Position numbers and translations under genes: made by a program
The notes under the pieces: model-generated
Told to the model about the DNA's origin: nothing
What the model saw: the letters and a program-made list of their open reading frames with translations, nothing else
Database searches by the model: none
NCBI GenBank assembly: GCA_025353525.1
Contig: JANXOO010000851.1
Span: 1-12,172 of the forward strand
Direction: 5' to 3'
From: Schlesneria sp.
GTDB taxonomy: Bacteria; Planctomycetota; Planctomycetia; Planctomycetales; Planctomycetaceae
DNA length: 12,172 bases
Shown here: one piece after another, positions 7,455-12,172 of the stretch
Layout: each line of letters opens with the position of its first letter
Numbering within the stretch: the first letter of the stretch is position 1

Positions 7455-8693
7455 TCAATCATTCAGTGCAAGTTCCCATCGTTTGATCGTCGTCTGCGAT
7501 TTCGCCGTCCGCCGATCAGGAGCGATGCAATCCAGTGATGCTTTGGCAACTTCCCGTGTTGCCGCGTCGTCACTTTCGAGGGCCGCCTCCAGCTCCGGAA
7601 TCACTTTTCCTGCTGCCGGGCCGAATTCCGCCAGTGTCAGGAAGAGCATCCGACGAAGTTTGAGGTCCTCGGTCTTCAATGATTCACTCAGTGCATCGAT
7701 CACGAACGCTGTTCTTGGAGAAACCGCGTTGCGCAGTGCAAATGCCGCAGTATGCTTCAGGTCGCGGTCGTCATTCTTGAGGCAGCCAATTAATACTCGT
7801 ATCGCTTCTTCATCTTCGGGACGGATCTTCAAGATCGCTTCTGCGAGATCAACTTTCAGGAAACCATCAGCGTTGCCCCGCATTTCCTGACGTAGCACAG
7901 GCACCGTAGCTGCCGCCTCCTGTCCGATTGCCCCCAGCAGAAACACGGCCCTCGTTCTTATTTCATTCGAAGCGGACTGACTTGACGCCAGCGCCACGAG
8001 TTGTGACTGATATTGCTCCCGATTCGCTCTCAGATACCTGACCATTTCAATATGAAACGGACCGAGGAATTGCTCGAGACTGTCGGTCGCTGCAACCTCG
8101 CCCCGGCCCGACTGAGAGAAGAATTCGCTCGACTCTCCGGAATCCAGGTCCGCGACGATCGTCGATTCCGGTGAACCGATCGACTTTGAATCGACACCAC
8201 TTATATCGGCTGTGACCAAGTCGGCGGTTGCCTGTGGTTCGTTTGCCGTGAGCGTTTGGGGTGCGGATGTCTGCGAAACTCGCGCAACTTCGGTCGAAAA
8301 TGCCGGTTTCGTTGTTATCGAGCGAATTGAAGTCGACTGAACTGGTGCAGGCTGACGTGGCACTGCAGCCAACATTGACTGCGGGGCAGCACTTTGCATT
8401 GGAGTTGCAATTCGAGCCGGATTCCCGGTTCGCCGCATTTCAGCTGCAATCAACGTGTCAAGATTAGCCTTGGCATTTGGGTAATTTGGCTGCGCCGCGA
8501 TGACCTGCAGGTAAATCGACTTTGCTTGCGAAAGATGCCCCTGCCGCTCGAATGTCCTCGCCATCGACATCATTCGCTCTGGCGGAATTCCGCGATGATT
8601 TGCGGTCATCGACCGTGGGCCGATCGAGCAACCCACCGAAGCCAACAGAATCGGTGCCGAAACAATTCCGATCCAACCCCTGACCTTCAGCAT
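7455..8693 (-). CDS. Lipoprotein with N-terminal TPR-like motif and C-terminal HEAT repeats
   Basis: The 412-residue protein starts with a lipoprotein-like signal (Lys/Arg, hydrophobic 8-19, then SVGC with Cys22). The -3 residue is Ser rather than the usual Leu, so lipidation is likely but not certain. Residues about 40-82 form a TPR-like helix pair (MARTFERQGHLSQAKSIYLQ ... YPNAKANL). Residues about 90-200 are Ser/Thr/Ala/Gln-rich and low in predicted structure. Residues about 245-392 carry HEAT-like helical repeats (RTRAVFLLGAIG, KHTAAFALRNAV, LRRMLFLTLAEFGPAA, TREVAKASLDCI), a protein-binding scaffold. The start is fixed by a GGAGG ribosome site (8699-8703) 5 nt upstream. It is the first gene of the export run, ending 70 bp before the Cys-rich lipoprotein. 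The inferred role is assembly or docking of envelope export components; there is no catalytic motif. Confidence 0.85.
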   Translation of the reverse strand: MLKVRGWIGIVSAPILLASVGCSIGPRSMTANHRGIPPERMMSMARTFERQGHLSQAKSIYLQVIAAQPNYPNAKANLDTLIAAEMRRTGNPARIATPMQSAAPQSMLAAVPRQPAPVQSTSIRSITTKPAFSTEVARVSQTSAPQTLTANEPQATADLVTADISGVDSKSIGSPESTIVADLDSGESSEFFSQSGRGEVAATDSLEQFLGPFHIEMVRYLRANREQYQSQLVALASSQSASNEIRTRAVFLLGAIGQEAAATVPVLRQEMRGNADGFLKVDLAEAILKIRPEDEEAIRVLIGCLKNDDRDLKHTAAFALRNAVSPRTAFVIDALSESLKTEDLKLRRMLFLTLAEFGPAAGKVIPELEAALESDDAATREVAKASLDCIAPDRRTAKSQTTIKRWELALND

Positions 8694-8725
8694 GAGAGCC
8701 TCCGTGCTCTTCGGATGATTATCGG

Positions 8726-8818
8726 TCTCAATGAAACCGACACATTAAGTTCGGGGAGATTCACATCCCCCGCTCATCAGTTCCAGACGCACTGCCGTTT
8801 CAATCAAACCGGCAGATT
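8726..8818 (+). repeat. Imperfect 21-bp direct repeat, copies 72 bp apart
   Basis: Positions 8726-8746 and 8798-8818 match at 17 of 21 bases, sharing the cores TCAAT and AAACCG and ending in ATT. The first copy overlaps the imperfect palindrome at 8722-8740 and the second overlaps the hairpin at 8792-8815. Such pairing in a divergent promoter region could mark two binding sites for one regulator, but could also be chance. Confidence 0.4.
8792..8815 (+). repeat. Bulged hairpin followed by a T-rich stretch
   Basis: CTGCC (8792-8796) pairs with GGCAG (8811-8815), and GTTT (8797-8800) pairs with AAAC (8806-8809). There is one bulged C (8810) and a CAATC loop. ATTTTGATTTTG follows, so in the plus sense it resembles a weak intrinsic terminator. 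There is no plus-strand gene before it for thousands of bases, so an attenuator on a galE leader, a stop for antisense transcripts or an operator are all possible. Confidence 0.5.
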
Positions 8819-9031
8819 TTGATTTTGAACCAGTGAATCGATTCGACCGGCTCAGTCATCAGATTCGGCATTCTGGACACCGCCATTTGAAACCAGGTCA
8901 CGCGAAACGGCATTTGGCAGCGAATTTGTTCGACAGCTTGCGTACATTTTACCCAGACTGCCGATCGACAGTTGAGCCAATATTTATTTCCCAATCGTTG
9001 CTTCCGGAGATTTTCGCACTTAATGTACGTG

Positions 9032-9038
9032 TGGAGGA
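9032..9038 (+). promoter_or_regulatory. Ribosome binding site that fixes the galE start
   Basis: TGGAGGA ends 7 nt before the ATG at 9046. The same frame is open back to an ATG at 8833, but this site together with the Rossmann motif immediately after 9046 decides for the shorter protein. Confidence 0.85.
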
Positions 9039-9045
9039 TGAATTG

Positions 9046-10011
9046 ATGAGAGTTATCGTAACCGGTGGCGCCGGTTTTATTGGCAGTCATATCGTTGATA
9101 CGTTGTTGACGCGGGGTCACTCGCCGTTTGTAATCGATGATTTCTCATCGGGATCACGGCAAAACCTTCCGGTAGCGGTACCGGTTTTTGAATTGGATAT
9201 TCGTGACGGAGCGAGGCTTTCGGCAGTTTTCGACGAAATTCGACCGGAAGGCGTTTGCCACCAGGCAGCACAGATGTCGGTCAGTCGATCGATGCGGGAG
9301 CCGGTTTTTGACGCCGATGTCAACATTATGGGGCTCTTGAACGTATTCGACCAGGCATCGCGTGTGGGAGCGAAGCGAATCGTATTCGCATCGTCTGGAG
9401 GAGTGCTCTACGGCGAGGTGTCGACTGCCGCCACTGAGAATTCTCCGAAACGTCCAATGTCGGCCTATGGAATCAGCAAGTGGGTTGGTGAGCAATATCT
9501 CGAGTTCTACGCGAGAGAACGCGGACTTCAGGGCGTCGCACTTCGATATTCGAACGTCTATGGTCCCCGGCAGAATCCGCACGGCGAAGCGGGCGTCGTC
9601 GCGATTTTCAGCAAACTGATGTTCGCGGGCTCTGTGGCCACGATCAACGGCGATGGGCGTTATATCAGGGATTACGTTTACGGGATTGATGTTGCAAATG
9701 CCAATGTTCTGGCGCTCGAAACTGACTTCAAGGCGCATTTTTCGGCCATCAATGTCGGAACAGGCATCGGTGTGGATGTCAACGAAATCGCGGCAGAGAT
9801 CGCGGCGAATGTGAAAGTCGAGTTGCAGAGAACGGGAAGTTCAATTCAGGTTCCGGGATGCCGGCATGGCGAACCTCGAATCGGAGACTTGCGTTCGAAT
9901 TTGATTTCACCGGTGCTGGCAGGGCAACTTCTTGGATGGAAACCTGCCATGCCGTTAAAGAATGGCATTCGGCAAACAGTCGAGTGGTTCAGTCAACAAC
10001 AGGTCCAATGA
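9046..10011 (+). CDS. galE: UDP-glucose 4-epimerase-like NAD-dependent epimerase
   Basis: This is an extended short-chain dehydrogenase/reductase of 321 residues, predicted to invert C4 of a UDP-sugar (UDP-Glc/UDP-Gal, possibly UDP-GlcNAc/UDP-GalNAc) in the cytoplasm. Motifs are the NAD-binding GGAGFIG (7-13), the acidic DDFSSG (31-36), CHQAAQMSV (71-79), the serine segment FASSGGVLYG (114-123), catalytic Y141 and K145 in YGISK, RYSNVYGPRQNPHGEAG, and RDYVYGIDVANAN. The overall pattern matches the short GalE type seen in Thermotoga and archaea rather than the longer enterobacterial GalE, by recall. A strong ribosome site fixes the start. It is the first gene of a plus-strand unit followed after 243 bp by the uridylyltransferase fusion, fitting UDP-sugar supply for the polysaccharide. 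The exact substrate cannot be read from sequence alone; other UDP-hexose(uronate) epimerases of this family remain possible. Confidence 0.85.
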   Translation: MRVIVTGGAGFIGSHIVDTLLTRGHSPFVIDDFSSGSRQNLPVAVPVFELDIRDGARLSAVFDEIRPEGVCHQAAQMSVSRSMREPVFDADVNIMGLLNVFDQASRVGAKRIVFASSGGVLYGEVSTAATENSPKRPMSAYGISKWVGEQYLEFYARERGLQGVALRYSNVYGPRQNPHGEAGVVAIFSKLMFAGSVATINGDGRYIRDYVYGIDVANANVLALETDFKAHFSAINVGTGIGVDVNEIAAEIAANVKVELQRTGSSIQVPGCRHGEPRIGDLRSNLISPVLAGQLLGWKPAMPLKNGIRQTVEWFSQQQVQ

Positions 10012-10136
10012 ACCCGTATTGCAACGTGCGGGATTGTCCGGTGCAGTTCGGACTTGACGCCTATTCGATTTTCGATCCCCGGTTTGGGACGTTCCGAAGG
10101 GGCAATTTCAGAGAATTGTCAGGCTCGTTCTGCAAT

Positions 10137-10159
10137 TGGCGGTATATTTGAATCCGCCA
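10137..10159 (+). repeat. Short hairpin downstream of galE
   Basis: TGGCGG (10137-10142) pairs with CCGCCA (10154-10159) over an AT-rich 11-nt loop. It lies about 125 bp after the galE stop. It has no following T run, so it is only a weak candidate for a terminator or mRNA-stabilising structure. Confidence 0.35.
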
Positions 10160-10205
10160 CAAGGAGACGGTTGTTGCGGTCCTTTATCGATTCCCGAAAA
10201 GCAGT

Positions 10206-10238
10206 TGGCCAGGCTGGCCATGTTTCAATTGTTTGAAA
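10206..10238 (+). promoter_or_regulatory. Two adjacent palindromes just upstream of the uridylyltransferase fusion gene
   Basis: TGGCCAGGCTGGCCA (10206-10220) is a perfect 7-bp inverted repeat around one central G. Two bases later TTTCAA-TTGT-TTGAAA (10223-10238) is a perfect 6-bp inverted repeat. Together they end 16 bp before the ATG at 10255, where an operator would act. They could instead fold in the leader RNA and affect translation. No regulator gene is visible nearby. Confidence 0.5.
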
Positions 10239-10254
10239 GAGCGACGGATCTGGT

Positions 10255-12172
10255 ATGCTCGAACCAGAGTTGATGCAACGAATTCAGCGATCTGGACAGC
10301 AGCACGTCTTGCAGTTCCTGAACGAATTGTCCGAAACTGCCCGCGAACGGTACATCAAACAACTCGCAAACACGGATTGGGATGCGATCAACGGGTTATT
10401 ACAGAATCTCACGACCGGAAAAAATGGAATCGTCAAAAACTTTGATGATGTATTACCTCCGTCACATATCGTTCGAGCGCCGGTTTCCCCGTCCGACGCA
10501 GTGAGGCTTGAGGCAGCCCGACAAATTGGTGTCGCAGCACTCAGGGCTGGGAAAGTTGGAGCAATTCTGTTGGCTGGTGGCCAGGGAACGAGGCTCGGTT
10601 TCCCGCATCCCAAAGGGATGTATCCCATTGGCCCGGTCTCGGGAAAGTCGTTATTCGGACTTTTTGCCGCGCAGGTTCTGGCCCTATCGAACTGCTACGG
10701 TCGTGCGATTCCCTATCTGATCATGACGAGTGACGGAACACACGACGAGACGATCGCATTCTTTCAACAGCACGACTATTTTGGCCTGAGTTCCGAAAAT
10801 GTGCTGTTCTTCCAGCAGGGATATGCACCTGCGATCGACCTTCGTTCTGGCAAATTGCTGCTTTCGGAAAAAGATTCGCTTTGTCTGAGTCCCGATGGAC
10901 ATGGCGGGCTGTTTTCCGCGATGGCGAAAGCCGGACTATTCGATGAAATGCGACGGCGCGGGGTCGAATATCTCTTCTCGCACCAGGTCGACAATCCGTT
11001 GACAAGGATTTGCGACCCGACGTTTGTCGGTTTGCATATTCAGTACGAGTCCGAAGTGTCGACCAGGGTTGTCGCCAAACTGAATCCGGAAGAAAAAGTC
11101 GGAGTCGCTGCCAACCTCGGTGGTAAAACCTGCATTATCGAGTATAGCGACCTTCCACCCGAACTGGCGGCCGATCGTGACGCTGACGGAGAATTGAAGT
11201 TGTGGGCGGGAAGTACCGCCATTCACCTCTTTAATCGGTCGTTCCTCGAACATATCGCCTCTTCAGAAACAGGCCTTCCGTGGCACCGGGCCATCAAGAA
11301 GATTCCGCATATCAACGATCGGGGTGAGCAGACCAATCCCGATGCCGAAAACGGAATCAAGTTTGAACGATTCATTTTCGATACGCTCCCGCTCGCCAAA
11401 CTCGCATTGATTGTCGAAGCTCGTCGTGACGATGAGTTTGCACCGCTGAAAAACAAGGATGGAGACTATTCGGCAAACTATGTACGAGAACGCATGACGC
11501 GTGTCGCTCGCCGTCTGCTTGAATCAGCAGGTCTTGAAGTTCCCGTCAATTCAATTGTAGAAATCGATCCGGGATTCGCACTTTCGACGGAAGACGTTTT
11601 GGCTCGAATCTCGGAAATCCGCCACCTCGATTTCGATCAACCGGTCTGTCTTGCTCCTGCTGTGGCACGATTGCCTGGAGCCGTGCCTCACGAGGTGCGA
11701 GCGGACAAAACCGTTTTGAATCGCGCACTCTGTGACCCGCTTGTATTTGAGCCGTATTATCGTCCCCAGGTTTGGGGAGGACGCGGGCTGAGCCAACACT
11801 TCGGGCGTGAGTTGCCGCTTGACGGCCCCTACGGCGAGGCGTGGGAAATCAGTTCACAAACACTTCATGTCAGTCGGATTGCTGAAGGAGTTCATGCCGG
11901 TGTAAACCTGAATGAACTTTGGGCAAACGACGCCGGAGATTTGCGTGGTGGATGTCAACATCACTGTTTTCCATTGCTCGTGAAATGGCTTGAATGCCGC
12001 GAATTGCTTTCGTTGCAAGTTCATCCCGACGACAAAATGGCTCAGCGAGTCCTGAACGAGCCATTCGGAAAATCCGAAGCATGGGTCGTCGTTGCGACAG
12101 AACCTTCTGCACGAGTGTATGCGGGACTCAGGCCCGGCGTGACTCGCGAAGACTTTCTGTCACATCTGACTT
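10255..12172 (+). CDS. UAP1/UDPGP-type uridylyltransferase fused to class I phosphomannose isomerase (3' end outside window)
   Basis: The frame from 10255 is open for 639 codons to the right edge. Residues about 1-445 are a UDPGP-family pyrophosphorylase closest in motifs to UDP-N-acetylhexosamine pyrophosphorylase: LLAGGQGTRLGFPHPKGMYP (105-124), SPDGHGGLFSAM, VDNPLTRICDPTFVG, NGIKFERFIFD and DDEFAPLKN. It should join UTP to a hexose(-NAc)-1-phosphate. After a linker of about 50 residues, a class I ManA domain starts near residue 495: YRPQVWGGRG, GEAWEIS (527-533), FPLLVKWLE, LSLQVHPDD (585-593) and FGKSEAW (604-610). By family analogy H590 and E608 bind the catalytic metal; later ligands lie outside the window. 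No internal stop or good internal ribosome site was seen at the junction. An in-frame stop at 10234 makes 10255 the first ATG; M7 (10273) is an alternative. Substrate preference (GlcNAc-1-P, GalNAc-1-P or Glc-1-P) is not determinable here. Confidence 0.88.
   Translation, partial: MLEPELMQRIQRSGQQHVLQFLNELSETARERYIKQLANTDWDAINGLLQNLTTGKNGIVKNFDDVLPPSHIVRAPVSPSDAVRLEAARQIGVAALRAGKVGAILLAGGQGTRLGFPHPKGMYPIGPVSGKSLFGLFAAQVLALSNCYGRAIPYLIMTSDGTHDETIAFFQQHDYFGLSSENVLFFQQGYAPAIDLRSGKLLLSEKDSLCLSPDGHGGLFSAMAKAGLFDEMRRRGVEYLFSHQVDNPLTRICDPTFVGLHIQYESEVSTRVVAKLNPEEKVGVAANLGGKTCIIEYSDLPPELAADRDADGELKLWAGSTAIHLFNRSFLEHIASSETGLPWHRAIKKIPHINDRGEQTNPDAENGIKFERFIFDTLPLAKLALIVEARRDDEFAPLKNKDGDYSANYVRERMTRVARRLLESAGLEVPVNSIVEIDPGFALSTEDVLARISEIRHLDFDQPVCLAPAVARLPGAVPHEVRADKTVLNRALCDPLVFEPYYRPQVWGGRGLSQHFGRELPLDGPYGEAWEISSQTLHVSRIAEGVHAGVNLNELWANDAGDLRGGCQHHCFPLLVKWLECRELLSLQVHPDDKMAQRVLNEPFGKSEAWVVVATEPSARVYAGLRPGVTREDFLSHLT

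Larger units (their letters stand above)
8694..9045. promoter_or_regulatory. Divergent promoter region between the HEAT lipoprotein gene and galE
   Basis: These 352 bases hold no credible gene and separate two divergent transcription units. They contain the ribosome sites of both genes (GGAGG on the minus strand at 8699-8703; TGGAGGA on the plus strand at 9032-9038), an imperfect palindrome (8722-8740), a short GGGGA/TCCCC inverted repeat (8753-8770), a bulged hairpin (8792-8815) and an imperfect direct repeat. I could not identify clean -35/-10 boxes. Confidence 0.6.

Noticed and set aside
8915..8930. Sigma-54-like sequence TGGCAGCGAATTTGTT upstream of galE
   Set aside because: Spacing is right but the important -12 GC is GT; too weak to call without a mapped transcription start.
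8833..9045. N-terminal extension of galE from an ATG at 8833
   Set aside because: The 71 extra residues look non-coding, and a strong TGGAGGA site lies 7 nt before the ATG at 9046, where the NAD-binding motif starts.
10054..10236. 60-codon plus-strand frame ending just before the fusion gene
   Set aside because: No ribosome site at its ATG and no protein-like features; it overlaps the hairpin and the two palindromes and is better read as intergenic.

Overview
The window looks like a stretch of a planctomycete chromosome. This is an inference from the proteins: an outer-membrane polysaccharide export (OPX) lipoprotein of the type common in that phylum, a small Cys-rich lipoprotein with Gly/Tyr-rich repeats resembling planctomycete families I recall, and a very long secreted protein with FlgD-like Ig, propeller-like and EF-hand segments. 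Moderate GC and good Shine-Dalgarno sequences at several genes fit but do not prove it. No tRNA, rRNA, CRISPR array, insertion sequence or phage gene was seen.

Layout, left to right. Positions 1-2650 (minus) hold the first 883 codons of a large secreted protein that runs off the left edge with no stop. A 559-bp divergent intergenic region (2651-3209) contains a 30-nt hairpin. Then come rfbB/rmlB (3210-4265) and rfbA/rmlA (4293-5174) on the plus strand, a tight pair making dTDP-4-keto-6-deoxyglucose. A strong hairpin with A/T tracts (5227-5280) separates this pair from a convergent minus-strand group. In transcription order that group is a TPR/HEAT-repeat lipoprotein (8693-7455), a Cys-rich small lipoprotein (7384-6833) and an OPX-type export lipoprotein (6704-5307). 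A 352-bp divergent region (8694-9045) with several repeats leads to a galE-like UDP-sugar 4-epimerase (9046-10011). After 243 bp with two adjacent palindromes, a gene starting at 10255 stays open to the right edge. It encodes a UAP1/UDPGP-type sugar-nucleotide uridylyltransferase joined in frame to the N-terminal part of a class I phosphomannose isomerase.

Taken together this is a surface-polysaccharide locus. RmlA and RmlB supply a dTDP-6-deoxyhexose precursor. The uridylyltransferase and epimerase supply and interconvert UDP-sugars. The isomerase half links fructose-6-P to mannose-6-P. The OPX lipoprotein is the likely outer-membrane exit, and two further predicted lipoproteins are encoded in the same run. 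No glycosyltransferase, polymerase, flippase, Wzc-like kinase, rmlC or rmlD is visible here, so the rest of the pathway must lie elsewhere.

The two longest coding regions are both cut by the window edges. The most unusual item is the uridylyltransferase-phosphomannose isomerase fusion.
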